64,000 bases of DNA from Siphonodentalium dalli (taxonomy: Eukaryota > Mollusca > Scaphopoda > Gadilida > Siphonodentaliidae), in NCBI GenBank assembly GCA_032622095.1, contig CP136065.1:113811195-113875194 (forward strand), written 5' to 3'. Every line of letters begins with the position of its first letter. Position 1 is the first letter of the stretch. Shown in pieces: positions 1 through 10,842 of this stretch. Both the position numbers and the translations under genes were made by a program. Below the pieces are notes generated by a model that was not told where the DNA came from, searched no databases, and saw only the letters and a program-made list of their open reading frames with translations.

Positions 1-815
1 ACTAAATTTGATAACAGTTGGTTTAGTCACCGATTGCTACCAAACTTATACAAAATGATCCACATGGTATGAAGAGTCTAAAACTGTTAAAAGTGGCGTC
101 ATTCGAGTCAGGGGTGCACTGAAAAGGAGAGGGGCACCATAATTGATACACAATAATTTTAGCGCCGATTTCCACCAAATTGATACACATTCTTATAAAT
201 GATATGAGGAATCAAATCATGTGATTTAAAGACGCTATATTGGTCTTGTTGTTATGAGAGATGGCGTGGGGTGTGTGGTGGGCACTAAATTTGATAATAA
301 AAAAAATTTAGTCGCCGATTAGCACCAAACTTATAAATATTTATCTCCATGATATCAGGAGTCTAATTGTGTGGTTTAAAGATGTCAAAAGTGGTGCCAT
401 TCGAGACAGGGGCCCACAGAGGTGAGAGAGACACAAAAATGGATAAACAATATGTTTAGCTCTCATTTCCATCAGAAATATTCTTCTCCGTGATACGAGG
501 AATCTAACCGTGTGGTTTAAATACGCCAAATTGGTGTCGTTTTGGGTGAGAGATAAGGGGGGCCTAAATTTGATACGAATTTGTGTGCTCGCCAATTTTC
601 AACAATTTTATATATATTCATCTCCATAATGAGTCTAAGTTTGTGGTTTAATGATGTCAAATGTGGCGCCGCTTGAGTCCGAACTAAGGACGGGCGGGTC
701 ACCACAACTGATAGAAATATGTTTAGTGCCAATTAGCATCAAATTCATACACGTTCTTCTCAAATGATACGAGGAATCAAATCGTGCGAGTTAAAAACGT
801 CACATTTGGTGCCTA
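1..815. repeat. Diverged tandem repeat, ~140-bp monomers in AB pairs
   Basis: Six diverged monomers of about 115-150 bp begin near 1, 141, 284, 436, 564 and 701. They share core words such as CACCAAACTTATA, GTGTGGTTTAAA and a GTCGCCGATT-like string. Monomers 1, 3 and 5 resemble each other (starting CTAAATTTGATA), and monomers 2, 4 and 6 resemble each other (ATGATACGAGGAATCAAAT), giving a two-monomer higher-order unit of about 280 bp. The array is cut by the window start. Short frames inside it are frame accidents, not genes. Confidence 0.75.
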
Positions 816-1790
816 GATATATTTGCAAATATATGTCTGTAACTTCCCGGGGTACAATCGAGATGGTACCAAAGCGTTCTAACAGTGGTAACTTTTTATG
901 AGGAAGATAATGGTGCATGTTAAAATATTATAATAGCTCATGTTAATATTACAACACAATTGAGTCTGCCCCATTCAATATAGTTTCCACAAAAAAGTTA
1001 CAAGAAATATGGAAATGAATAGAAGGCCTGTTCAACAATAGTGGCCACAGTGTGTCGTCAATGTAATTTCTTCTGAGATAAAAGAAAATGGAGTCAGTGG
1101 CACATGACTTTTCAGGATCCTCCAATACTGACATCTGACAAGGTTATATCTGCCAAATATACAGAGGATATATTTCATGTTTTAGAACAGAACTCATCGC
1201 CTAACATAAACAACTCAAAATCTCGCTCTGTGTCGGGCACATGTAGCTGATATAGTTGCAAAGCAACATTTCTTTAAACTGAGAACAATTAGCCAGTATA
1301 TAGCACCATGAACAAAGGAGCACCTGGACATTTCTTTAAAACATCTGTATCTTCATGGAATATGATAACCAGGTGTCCTCAAAATCTTAGTCAAACCCAC
1401 TAGATTGATTGATACATCTCCATGTAAAACCCAATTGTCGTCTTTTATTTTTGCGAACTAATGTGTTTATGATGTTCATGTTATAACGTCTGAAATATAC
1501 GTAGTTGTAAATAAATAGATAGTTCTTTATTGGTGGGACGGATTAATCGCGATAAACAAAATGACATTCGATCTGATCCGACAATGTGAGCTACTACTTA
1601 TATTCCGTTATATATATGGACAGGGCAAGCACACACAAGCAAACATGCACGCATACGATCATATAATAATTCACTGCATGTATAAGGACGTACATACGAG
1701 TATTCACACTCGGATGCAAACTTTCATTTGATCACAAGTTTTCCTAGCGTGTGTTTAATTTCAGTTGGTATTGACACGAATATGTCTGAG
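816..1790. other. Gene-free AT-rich stretch
   Basis: I see no coding region, RNA gene or clear repeat here. It separates the tandem repeat at the window start from the 3' side of LINE-A. The only frames are short and resemble nothing I know. Confidence 0.6.
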
Positions 1791-2080
1791 TCTATCTGGA
1801 GACGATATCAATGATCCAACTTTGGAGCGAGGTACTTACCCGATGTGACAAACGAAGGTCCCCTAAGGTGTGGGGCCACTTTATTTGCACATCAGCTAAT
1901 GTATCACTAAGAAGTTGAACAGGTAATGCAAAAATTGTGGTTGTAGAGTGTCTCGCATATTGATTGTCAACAAATATAAAATTATATGCTTGAAGGTTGT
2001 TATTTACAGAATGTGCCAAGCAAATTAGCATTACAACTATATGGATAATAAAGGGGCACATGTAAAGGGAGTTCATGCAT

Positions 2081-3073
2081 TTAAGGATTGACAAGCATAT
2101 TGCTATCTACGACGAGATTGATCTCCTTTGTATACTGGGACCACATCCCGTAGGAATTCCTCACCACGAAGAGCGAAAACTCGTTCAGTTTGAGTATTTG
2201 TCTCCTGGTATCGTCACACAGGATAGAAAGAAATACCATCACTTGGTCCTTCTGTTTGAGAGCATTAATGAATAAAAAACATGGTATGCCGAAAATGTCA
2301 ATTAACGAAAACCACATTTGGATTCTAGACTCTGAAGTCGAAGAGCAATCCAGTAAGGCATGCTCAACAATATCAACATAAACTTTGCCACACAGTTCGC
2401 AATGTCCGCATTCTGGGGAGGTACGTGTATGCAGGACCAGAAGCTTCGCAGCAAGCAAGAATTTATGTTTTTCCTGTGGATGTGATCTACAAGATCTCCA
2501 AAGAATATATTTTGACATTATATTACGATTTTGTGCGAACGTTGTTAGTGATTCAGAGCTTCTCATGCGCTCTTCACATTCACGATTTTGTATATCGTTA
2601 ATATGTTGTGTGGTGATTGTTTTCCATTCACCTTTGGATGGGAAATTGCCATGTGTGGCGTAGTTATAGAGATGTGAATATAAATTATACCGTTTTAGTA
2701 TGGATATAACATCGTTGATAAAAGAAGATTCATCAGTTGACGTTTGCGAAAGGTGGTCGGCCAATCGTGAGGAGAAGATTCCTTGCGACGATTTTCCTTG
2801 CGTCATTCTACAGAGGTTACCCAAAAAACATAGTTTTCGTTTATCAACAATCGACGACAAAGAATCTGTTCCAATGAGAGATTGGACGACATCAGTTCGG
2901 GATCGTGTGGGCAATCCTTGGATGCGTTTGATGCAGAACCTATGTGCTCGTTCCAGAGATGTCAAATTTGTCTGACTGAGCCCACACATTAGTTCTGTCC
3001 CATAAAAGACTTTTGGGTAAAACAACCGAAGAATATATTGTAAGGCAGCTGAGTGGGGTAATCCCACCAGCAT
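2081..3073 (-). pseudogene. LINE-A ORF2 C-terminal region (post-RT)
   Basis: This 330-residue open stretch is the C-terminal part of a LINE polyprotein, downstream of the reverse transcriptase palm. Near its start it reads FYPKVFYGTELMCGL and then LERAHRFCIKRIQGLP, the typical post-RT thumb segment of LINEs that I recognise from marine invertebrates. A Cys/His cluster near residues 220-245 (CGHCELCGKVYVDIVEHALLDC) matches the C-terminal zinc-knuckle-like motif. It overlaps the next RT piece (2940-3482) in another frame, so at least one frameshift separates them. The ATG at 3073 is only the first Met in this frame, not a true start. A related copy of its last ~50 residues lies at 37516-37677. 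Confidence 0.8.
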
Positions 3074-3482
3074 ACATACCGGCGTTACTTAACATGATAT
3101 AGACTGATCTAATTTTCTCACAGATGTGACTGGAGAGCTTGCTAGCATGTGACTCGCGATGTAAAGGTATGCCAAGGTGTGTAATTTTGTCAGATTCGGA
3201 TATCGGTTTGTCGTTGAGGATCCTCGTATTTATCGTGCGATTTCTAGCATTAGAATTTGTTTCATTGAACACGACCACCTTGAATTTGTCCTGGTTATAA
3301 CAAAATCGCCATTGCCGGCTATACTCTCCACATACGTTGCACAACTGTTGTACATTGGTTGCTGTCAGAGACAAAAGCGTCATGTCGTCAGCTTGTGTTG
3401 GTGCTACACAGTTTATGGAATTCAATAGCAAGCCATGAGGATTTGAAAATAGGTCAGCCAATAGGTCATCAATGAACAGCAT
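2940..3482 (-). pseudogene. LINE-A reverse transcriptase, palm with motif C
   Basis: This piece holds the catalytic palm of the LINE-A reverse transcriptase. It contains QADDMTLLSL, which corresponds to the F/YADD motif C; Q in front of ADD is seen in some invertebrate LINEs, so it may not be a defect. Just upstream, across a frame break at 3482-3536, minus-strand codons read INQGTRQ then SILYM, matching motif B. The downstream region KITHLGIPLHRE fits the motif D/E segment. The chain was split by at least one indel on each side, so it cannot be active. Confidence 0.8.
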
Positions 3483-3535
3483 GTATAATATGCTTCATTG
3501 TCTTGTTCCTTGGTTTATGGGGATCAGTTTGGAAG

Positions 3536-4062
3536 TTAATTTATTAAAGCGGACAGCGCATTGTAGACCACAAAGGAGAGTTTTGATAATGTGCCATTTT
3601 TACCGCAGAAACCTCTCGGGAGTAATTTGAACAACAATCCGTTTATCCACACTGTATCAAACGCTTTACGTGCGTCGAGAAAGCAAGCATAAAGGGGACT
3701 GTGTAGCTCTGTTGTATATGATATACATTCACTGATTATGTAGGAAGAGTGCATGCTGCTTACCCCTTTCTGAAATCCATGCTGTAGGGAGTTAACTTGG
3801 ATAAGATCTGGGACATGAGATTCCAGACGATGAAATATGATTTTTTCGAGAATCTTATAGAGAATAGGAAGCAAAGTTATAGCTATGTAGATATCAAATT
3901 TCGTCTTTGGTTTGCTACCCCCTTTGTACAGTGGCGCCATGACTCCGATTTTCGCCTGTGATGGTATGTGATTGAATTCCAACATTGTGGTGAACATGTG
4001 GGTGATAGTATGTAAGATACACTCACCTCCATATAAAATGTGCTCATATGATATGGAGTCAT
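3536..4062 (-). pseudogene. LINE-A reverse transcriptase, fingers and motif A
   Basis: This is the N-terminal half of the reverse transcriptase. The residues ISYEHILYGGECILH lead in, followed by IPSQAKIGVMAPLYKGG, which is the conserved RT fingers stretch, and then CFLDARKAFDTVW, which is motif A with the catalytic aspartate. It ends at a stop at 3536, after which motif B continues in another frame. Its upstream boundary is the insertion at 4063-4831. The pattern is standard for a LINE; I cannot name the clade without a tree. Confidence 0.82.
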
Positions 4063-4831
4063 TGTATCACGCAGATCCAACGGCGTGATAATTTCTGACG
4101 TTCTATTATGTACCTACTAGAACGAACCAATATTTACAATTGAGTTGCTTCGATGGTTATCGATTGGTGATTTTAACTTTGAATTTAATTGGAACTCAAA
4201 TGATTTCATTGACTTTAATGTACCTTGTATTCATAGTAAACCCGCCAATGTGTAAGTGTGTTAGGCATTCGCATTTTTATACTTAGAACAATGTTTCTAA
4301 CTCATATCTATCTCTTCTCATTTTCATCCTCAACTCACCTATTTATTGTCTATCTCTTATCTATCACTTGCAATTCTCATAATACATTCGCTGTATCTAC
4401 CTCTTAATTTGCTATTCTTATCTGCCTATTTATTCCAACCTTTGCTTCCTATTTTGCTAGCCTAGATCAATTTTAGTGTTTATTTATCCTTACTGCTAAA
4501 GGATTTTTTGTATAATGTGTTTGGTATATGTATTTGTTTGTCAAGATTATATGTATAGTTTAATTAGTTTAACATTTTGATTTGTGTCGCATGTATATGT
4601 TCATGCATTCATTTAAATATTTGTTATATCTCACATTCATATGGACATATTCTACATCTACTATACATCACATGTCACACGCGTACGGACGCGTTATGTA
4701 ATTTTTTGTTCACGTTTAGCATGGATATATGACGGCATCAGACATATAATTTGTAATTTATGTTTCATGTTAAAATAAAGCATATTCAACAACCATGGCG
4801 TGGTTTCTCCTGACCCTATCCTAGCGAAACA
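4063..4831. mobile_element. Solo-LTR-like insertion in LINE-A RT
   Basis: This 769-bp AT-rich segment begins TGTATCACGC and ends GCGAAACA, so it has TG...CA termini. It is flanked by the direct repeat GTCAT at 4058-4062 and 4832-4836. It has no coding capacity. An AATAAA lies about 60 bp before its plus-strand 3' end (near 4775), which fits an LTR read on the plus strand. Removing it with one GTCAT joins the LINE-A codons to give KAPGHDSISYEHI, a normal RT region. I infer a solo LTR left by recombination between two LTRs; no related full element is seen in the window. Confidence 0.72.
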
Positions 4832-4836
4832 GTCAT

Positions 4837-5675
4837 GACCTGGGGCTTTGCCTCTGCTTACTGATCTGAGTACATTTTCAAGTTCATCAGACTTAACATC
4901 GTAGCATAAAAGTGAATCAAGATTACCTGATAAATCATTGTGGTCCTGGGATACTATAGCATTAACGTTTTCAAAGTGGGATTTGTCGAAGGTTTAACTT
5001 TGAAGAGGTGAGTAAAGAATTTCGTAATATGCTGCCCATGCTTCTATCACTTCAAGGGGATCACGGAGTGTCTTGGCGTCTACTTCGAATAAATGTTGGG
5101 CGAGTGCCTTTCTCCGTGCTTTATGAGCATTAAAGGCTCGGGAAAAATTGTCCATGTCTGTTTCAGCAAGGGTGTCAAGTCTTTTGTCGGCTTTTCTGAG
5201 AAACTGTTCATTGGCCCTTCGGTATTCACGTCGAAAGAGGCATTTTGCATCTTTGTAATTTCGATATGCAATGTGAGTGTCATCGCGTGGACTGTCTGCT
5301 TCCAGCCAAATGCGCCGATACGTAGTCATTGTTTTGTGCAACTCATTCAAATGTTCTTGCCAAAAGGGCTTGAGATGGCGATTAAATTTCTTCGGAGCCA
5401 CAAACAGTCGTGAAGACTCTTTTAGGCTGAGTGTAACATCGTCATAAAATTTGTCTAAATCTCGTGTACTTTTAATTGCATATGTCGGTAAAGTTTCGCA
5501 AACGTGTGATTGATAAAGCCACAGATCCTCGTTTGAAGAGGAGAGCTATTTCCAGTTCGGCCTGGTTGGGTTTACACTTGTCGGTGACGATTCTATTTCC
5601 GCCTCATATGATATGCACATGTGGATTGGGCTATTTTGGCAATCAAAATATGTAATTACTAGACCTGAAACAATC
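4837..5675 (-). pseudogene. LINE-A ORF2 linker between endonuclease and RT
   Basis: Minus-strand reading gives the region that links endonuclease and RT in LINE polyproteins. From the upstream side I read MIVSGLVITYFDCQNSPIHM and later LPTYAIKSTRDLDKFYDDV, then the 135-residue open stretch at 4994-5401 (MAPKKFNRHLKPFWQEHL onward, rich in Arg/Lys). It ends in RGKAPGHD, the conserved start of the RT fingers, at about 4840. An in-frame stop follows NPTRPNWK near 5543. The piece lies between the inserts at 4063-4831 and 5681-6346. Confidence 0.78.
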
Positions 5676-5680
5676 ATTGG

Positions 5681-6346
5681 ATACGCCCCTGTATTCTATA
5701 TACCTTAATTTTGACCTTTGACATTGATACTAGTGTCGAAGGTCATAATTAAATAGTACTCCAGATTCATGAACATTTCCCACAATACCTTGATCCATAT
5801 AAATGCGTTTCGCGCCCAAATCTCATTCATATCGACTCGACATTTCGAACTGTCAACATTGGCAAATTTTTTTTTTTCCCACCCTCCCATCCCTATATAT
5901 ATTAAACTGCGGGAGGCATTATTATTCCTTATATAAATGGTAATAGGCTTACATATAAGATTAATGTTGAGATAATTTCGTTTGTATAAAGCCTTAGACT
6001 AACATGTAAAAGCTTAAAGTGGGTTTGAATGAAACATAATGATATCTAGTATATGGCTATGAATTGAATAATTTATTTTATAATTTATTATTGTATAGTC
6101 AGATAGCTATCTGTGATAGCGAATAACTTCATGTTTTGTAAAGCGGTTGAGAATCACAATCATTATCATAATTCATGGGTATATGGATGAGTGTATGTGC
6201 AATAGTGAGAGTAAGGAGAGTGTAAGTATTCATATTTATTCATATGTTATTATTGGAGATTTTATCTCAATAAATAATATTATTGCCAAAGTAGTCTTGT
6301 TATTACACACCTGAAGTCCTATATATCTTAAGTGAAGGGTGTGGTA
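5681..6346. mobile_element. 666-bp AT-rich insertion in LINE-A endonuclease end
   Basis: This AT-rich non-coding segment is flanked by the direct repeat ATTGG at 5676-5680 and 6347-6351. Joining the flanks restores LINE-A codons from the endonuclease end (HRP) straight into MIVSGLVITYF, so the boundaries are well supported. Its ends share a loose inverted similarity (ATACGCCCC at one end, GGGTGTGGTA at the other; CTATATACCTTAA and CTATATATCTTAA also occur near the two ends). I cannot assign a family. A T-run near 5868 is its only simple repeat. Confidence 0.65.
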
Positions 6347-6351
6347 ATTGG

Positions 6352-7033
6352 ACGGTGATTTGACACATTGGAAGAGTTATCCAAAATGTTAACGGTGGCT
6401 ATTCTGCGTGTATCAGAAATTGGAATCAGAATATGATCTATTATTGTCCCGTGGTTACCACCAGCAGCTACAAATGTAAAGCGCGGATCGCTGCAGACGG
6501 GTTTACTGTTGACAGATTGTAGTTTGCATGAGTCGATAAATTTCGACAATGAATTGTTTCTAGCATCGGTTTTTTCCAAGTTACCATTGAAATCTCCCAC
6601 GATAATGAGGTGACCAAGTGGAGAGTATTGATCTTTTAGATCCTGAAGTTTTTGCAGATAGTCACGATAGAATTCCACTGTATAGTTTGTGCATGTCAAA
6701 TATACCTGAAATATGTACAGGTATATACGAGGAGCGAGGCGAAATTGTACGCCACAAATACGATCATCATCTATATCTAACGGTGTTATAGAATTATCGT
6801 ACTTTCGATTCCAAAGTATGGCCACCCCGTTGCATGGGTAAACGTTGAGATGAGTCGCAGACCGCATGGTATGTGTAACTTTGGTCTATAGTATCCAAAA
6901 AATGAACGTTGTGCTCATGTTACCAGTGCTCAGACAGGCCAATGATATCAATATGCTGGTCACGCATGAGATTGTTAAGGTAGAGACTGCTTGATAGGAT
7001 ACCAGTACAGTTCCAAGAGATGACACTCAGCAT
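6352..7033 (-). pseudogene. LINE-A apurinic-like endonuclease domain (ORF2 start)
   Basis: This is the N-terminal endonuclease of LINE-A ORF2, which nicks target DNA during retrotransposition. ORF2 appears to begin at the ATG at 7033 with MLSVISWNCTGI, the usual start strand of the EN fold, and runs to GLSEHW before a TAA. After a frame change it continues in the frame that opens at 6867. There I see VGDFNGN (residues 90-96 of that frame), a metal/catalytic motif; IIDHIL (142-147); and SNHRP (169-173), equivalent to the conserved SDHxP with Asp replaced by Asn, which would damage catalysis. The domain is interrupted at 6347 by the ATTGG-flanked insert. Confidence 0.83.
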
Positions 7034-7256
7034 TTTGAAGGATTAAATAAGTTATTTGAAGATGTGTCCCATGACTGTTTTGGACACATTTCGTTCATCA
7101 ATTCGTGATACGAGTAGATTGTAAATGTATATATCATCCGACATAGTACGACGGATGTATATATATACGAAGACATAATGTATAATGTGCAAAAATATGA
7201 GTAATACAACAGTGTGTGATTCATATTGGATAAACATTATGCTGTGAGCAAAACAG

Positions 7257-7431
7257 TTAGCAATCATTTTTGAGCTCGTCGTATGGAACCCATCGGGCGC
7301 AAGTGACACCTTTGGGCCAGCAATCAGGCCCCCTGCAATAGCTGCTATCTGCTTCGTCAACGTTAATTCTAGCCGATAGGACACCGTTCTTGCGAAGACG
7401 AAACACCTTTATAATTGAGAATTTGATATCG
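7257..7431 (-). pseudogene. LINE-A ORF1 C-terminal fragment
   Basis: Minus-strand codons upstream of ORF2 read ADIKFSIIKVFRLRKNG, then WPKGVTCARWVPYDELKNDC and a stop at 7257. This resembles the C-terminal half of gag-like ORF1 proteins that precede ORF2 in many LINEs, and the position 220 bp before ORF2 fits. The open frame continues upstream to 7478, but the bases beyond 7432 belong to the inserted 3.4-kb segment. The N-ward continuation is, I infer, the piece at 10843-11200. I do not recognise a named domain. Confidence 0.55.
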
Positions 7432-8170
7432 GCATCATTTCGGCCAATTTGGCCGGTTACTTCATGTGACTTTTTCATCTGACGTGTGTGTCGGATAATT
7501 GATCTGGAGGATTTATGTAAATGTTAGCCCAAACTACATTTCCAAGTAACGATGGTTTTGTTGTTTATTTTGAGGAATAATACCGCGTCAGATGAATTCA
7601 GCCCAAATATGTTAACAGTTGTCGTGTCAAACATTCGGCAGTAGGTTAGCGTTATTTAGTATTTGTGGATGTCCTTTAACATGGGGAAAATAGACTAACT
7701 GCGCTTGAACGAGCATGTGAATTTGTCGTTTTTAAAGTACAGCAACTTGATAATCAATAACAGAGGCATTCTCTGTCAAATAAGGTCGCTCTATTTACGG
7801 TATTAATTGCGGAACTTTCTAAAGTAAACTACGCGTAAACGGATACATACGGTAAATTCTAGAATGTGCCGGAATCGATCTAATCGCCCCAGGGCCAACT
7901 CGCCCAGTCGACATGTGTCAATTCGGTACCTACTATAACATGTACCCGAGTCCGATACGGAATAAAAGATGTATACGGGTGTTATATAGCGTTTGGTCCG
8001 TTGTTTCTCAATGAATATTATTGAAATTTGGTGTATATGTCCGGGCTGGGACATGGAATACAACAACGTTTGAATTGTTTTTAAATTTACAAATTTGTTG
8101 ATTTTATTCAATTTGTTTTCGTTCTGAAAACACACTATAAAGTGTATATAATATAATAACGAACACGAGA

Positions 8171-8457
8171 CATACATAATTTATAAACTGTTAACAAAAG
8201 ATATCAAATTCAATACATGACAAAGATGACTCAGTGGAGTTTATAAAGTGAACATAAAAACATTGAGGTAAGAATCTTTTTAAGGAATGCAACTTTATTT
8301 AATGATAATAAACACATAAATTAAAATAACAAACATGAGCCATATATGATTTATAAACTGTTAACAAAAGATATCAAACTCAATACATGACAAAGATGAC
8401 TCAGTGAAGTTTATAAAGTGAACATACAAATATTAAGGTAAGAATCTTTTCAAGCAT
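8171..8457. repeat. 170-bp direct tandem duplication
   Basis: The stretch starting CATACATAATTTATAAACTG at 8171 is repeated from 8341 with a few changes, including GACAAAGATGACTCAGTG and AGGTAAGAATCTTTT in both. The second unit is cut short near 8457. The same pair is present in the duplicated segment at about 26531-26820, so it predates the segment duplication. Confidence 0.8.
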
Positions 8458-8460
8458 TAC

Positions 8461-9660
8461 TAAACCGTTTAGCACAGACCACAGTCCACTTCACTCATCC
8501 GATCATCACCAAACTTCATATTTATCTTGATATTGATCTATCAGATGAGAGCTATCAAATATTTTTTTAATTTCATAGGAAAAAATGGTCGCCAGCGGCC
8601 ATATTGCATTTACGTTATATTTTATCGCGTCATGTCGATATCTAGTATTACTTAGAAATTTCACCTTTCCAGATTCATAATTGCTCCATTGACTGTAACA
8701 GATGAAATTATTCCCCTCTTCGGATAGAGTGTCACTGAAACTTTATTTTGTCAGACTGTCTGTATAATCACTGATTATATATGGCAATAATCTGTAATAA
8801 GATGTAGCACTATTTTATTTTATATTTACATGCAGTGCTGTTTTTATACATCAATTCTAATCCCCCTAGATCATCATGTGATCGATCATACATCGCGCAA
8901 GGACCTGGTTGAATTAAGGGGGTTTTATGGATCACTTCTGTCCTCAAGCTAGATTATACTTATGACATTTAATGGCATGTTTCTAACGTGGAGGGTTAGA
9001 TATGCTTGAGAAACCACCACTCTTTAATTCACACCAAGTTCTCAGCTGTCATGTTCGGATATTAGAACCCATAGCCATGATATATGGTTTATTTTGTGTA
9101 TACTAGTAATATAGTTATTTTCAGTACCTTTATATACCAGTACTGTGTATAACAATGCATATAAATTAATCCATGTATACATGTATATTGATTCAACGGA
9201 TTCAGTGGTTTTGTCCATCAGTCTATCAAATTTGCGGGGAAAACATGGCCACAAGCAGTACACCCTGCTAAATTTCGAATTTGAATCAATTGGCGCACCC
9301 TGCAGCCAGCTTTTATTGGAGAACTTTTTCTTATGTGGATATTTTGGGTCACCGCTAGATGTGAGCCATATTTTGTTCTCAAACTGTCCTTGTGAAGACA
9401 TCACTGCCAGCGGTGATCTTCAATTTTACTATTTTTATGGCTAAATAATTTGGTTGATCCTACAGACGAGACCCCTTGTCCGATCGTCATCAGATTCCAC
9501 AATTATCTTCTGGATAACCAGGGTGAGAGTAATCTAATTTTCCCGAATTTCGTTAAAAAACATTACCACAGGCAGCAATTTGGTATCTTACTCTTTGATC
9601 CTCTTTTGCATGACTGAATTGTTTAGCAACTGTACAGACATATCCCTCATCTGGTTTTTA
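8461..9660. repeat. Diverged repeats with the words CCAAACTTCATAT and GCCAGCAGCCAT
   Basis: At least three diverged monomers share ordered words: a CACCAAACTTCATAT-like start, an ATCAAAT/ATCAATT middle, an AAAAACAT stretch, then GGCCACAAGCAG or GCCAGCGGCCAT and TGGAGAACTTTTT. Another block of the same family lies at 36510-37235. The units are non-coding and interrupted, so this is an old tandem array carried within the duplicated segment. Confidence 0.6.
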
Positions 9661-9903
9661 TATACACGTATATCTCTTCATGCGGATAGCCAGTATTACG
9701 TAGGTACTTCAACTTTCTGCATTCCTGTCATCATTTGAAATATAAAAATTTACCTGATACATGCACCCTTCAAATTTTTTTTCGTCGTATCTATTTTAAT
9801 GACCCGTATGGTAATATTGATACAGATATATTTGTCAAACATTTCTTTGTACAATATACAGGTATTTAGTTTGTAACTAAATCTAGAAATATATAATAGT
9901 AGC

Positions 9904-10400
9904 TCGTGGACCCCACTTCGTCCGGGATGTTCCCCTCTGATTTTCGGAGAAATGCGCGATTTAACCTTGAATTGACTATTTTAAAGGTGAAGGTCATGTC
10001 GGGGTCACGATTTGACCCGTCCAAAACACTCCCCGGACAAAAGTCACGACAAAAGTACCCGTCGAAATCCGCCCGGCTTTATACCCGATTTGACCTTGAA
10101 TTGACAATTTTGAATGTCAAGATCAGGTCAGGGTCATGATTTGACCCACCCGAAACACTCCTGGGACAAAAGTAACAGTAGGTATCAAATTTCGTTGAAA
10201 TACTTCCGTTTTACCAGATTTGACCTTGAATTGATCTTTTTGAATGTCAAAGTCAGGTCGGGATCAAGATTTGACCCGTCCAAAATACTCCCTGGAAATA
10301 ATTTCCCCTAGGTATCAAATTTCGTCAAATCTGTCCGGCAGTTTTCCCGGCCATAGCTAACAGACAAACAGACAGACAAATGTCCAAAATATATATTAAA
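9904..10400 (-). mobile_element. Helitron-like non-autonomous unit with three ~125-bp repeats
   Basis: Read on the minus strand, this unit ends with a short hairpin (CCCGGACGAAGTGGGG) followed by CCACGAGCTAC and a T, close to the Helitron 3' end pattern (hairpin then CTRR). The body carries three units of about 121-131 bp marked by TTGACCTTGAATTGA and TTTGACCCGTCCAAAA at about 9956, 10087 and 10208. Its 5' side (ATATATTTTGGACATTTGTC on minus) abuts the next Helitron-like unit. The last base of the terminal tetramer departs from the CTRR rule, so the end is uncertain. Confidence 0.5.
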
Positions 10401-10775
10401 CTAGCTGATGTACTCGACTTCGTTCGGGCTAGTTAGGGATTTTTTTTGTGATCGCCTCCATCTGGACAGTACCCAGTATATACAGCGTCTGGCCAAACTA
10501 TTGTTCAATTGGTCCAGAAACATGCCTATATCAGCACGTTCGAGAACATGGTCCCACGTGAAATTGGACCCGTCCATATTGCTCCCGAGATCGAAGTAGT
10601 CCTACACACAAATTTTTAGTCGGATCGGTCAAGGTCCAGAAACATGCCTATGAGCGAGGTCAAGTTGACACGTTAAATACCAAATTCGAGCAGTGTTAGA
10701 GTCTATAACACATACACACATGCATTCACGCATACACACATACATACAGACAGGTGTTTCAAAATGTATAATCGA
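10401..10775 (-). mobile_element. Helitron-like non-autonomous element, 375 bp
   Basis: On the minus strand it starts TCGATTATACATTTTGAAAC directly after an A and ends with a hairpin segment (GCCCGAACGAAGTCGAGT), then CATCAGCTAG followed by T. A|TC...CTAG|T with a subterminal 3' hairpin and no target duplication is the classical Helitron signature. The 5' end is close to that of the element at 31226-31959 (TCTATTATATATTTTGAAAG), which supports a family link. It encodes nothing, so it would depend on an autonomous helicase/Rep source. A copy lies at 29261-29643. Confidence 0.68.
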
Positions 10776-10842
10776 TAGCTACAACAATTCTATGGTAGAT
10801 AGTTCACGGCCGACCTGATGCATGCATCTTAGTTTTCTTGTA

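Larger units (their letters stand above)
7437..10842. repeat. 3.4-kb duplicated segment, copy 1
   Basis: This segment is nearly identical to 25800-29710 in the same orientation, with scattered substitutions and small indels. Copy 1 lies inside LINE-A ORF1 and is bounded by GCATCATT at 7432-7439 and GCATCTT at 10824-10830, which looks like a target duplication with one base lost. The inserted unit would then be about 7440-10823. It opens with the hairpin CGGCCAATTTGGCCG. It has no long coding frame. Inside are a 170-bp tandem duplication, a diverged repeat family and two Helitron-like units. Copy 2 shares a further ~12 bp of ORF1 at the right edge, so copy 2 may derive from this locus. Confidence 0.8.

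Noticed and set aside
1880-1900. CATCAGCTAATG, resembling a Helitron 3' end
   Set aside because: There is no convincing subterminal hairpin and no matching 5' end nearby; it could be chance.
7803-8177. 124-codon minus-strand frame also present at 26219-26539
   Set aside because: Conserved only because the 3.4-kb segment was duplicated recently; AT-rich, no domain, and the frame is shorter in copy 2.
9042-9404. 120-codon minus-strand frame repeated at 27405-27767
   Set aside because: It lies in a diverged non-coding repeat family and is shared only through the segment duplication.
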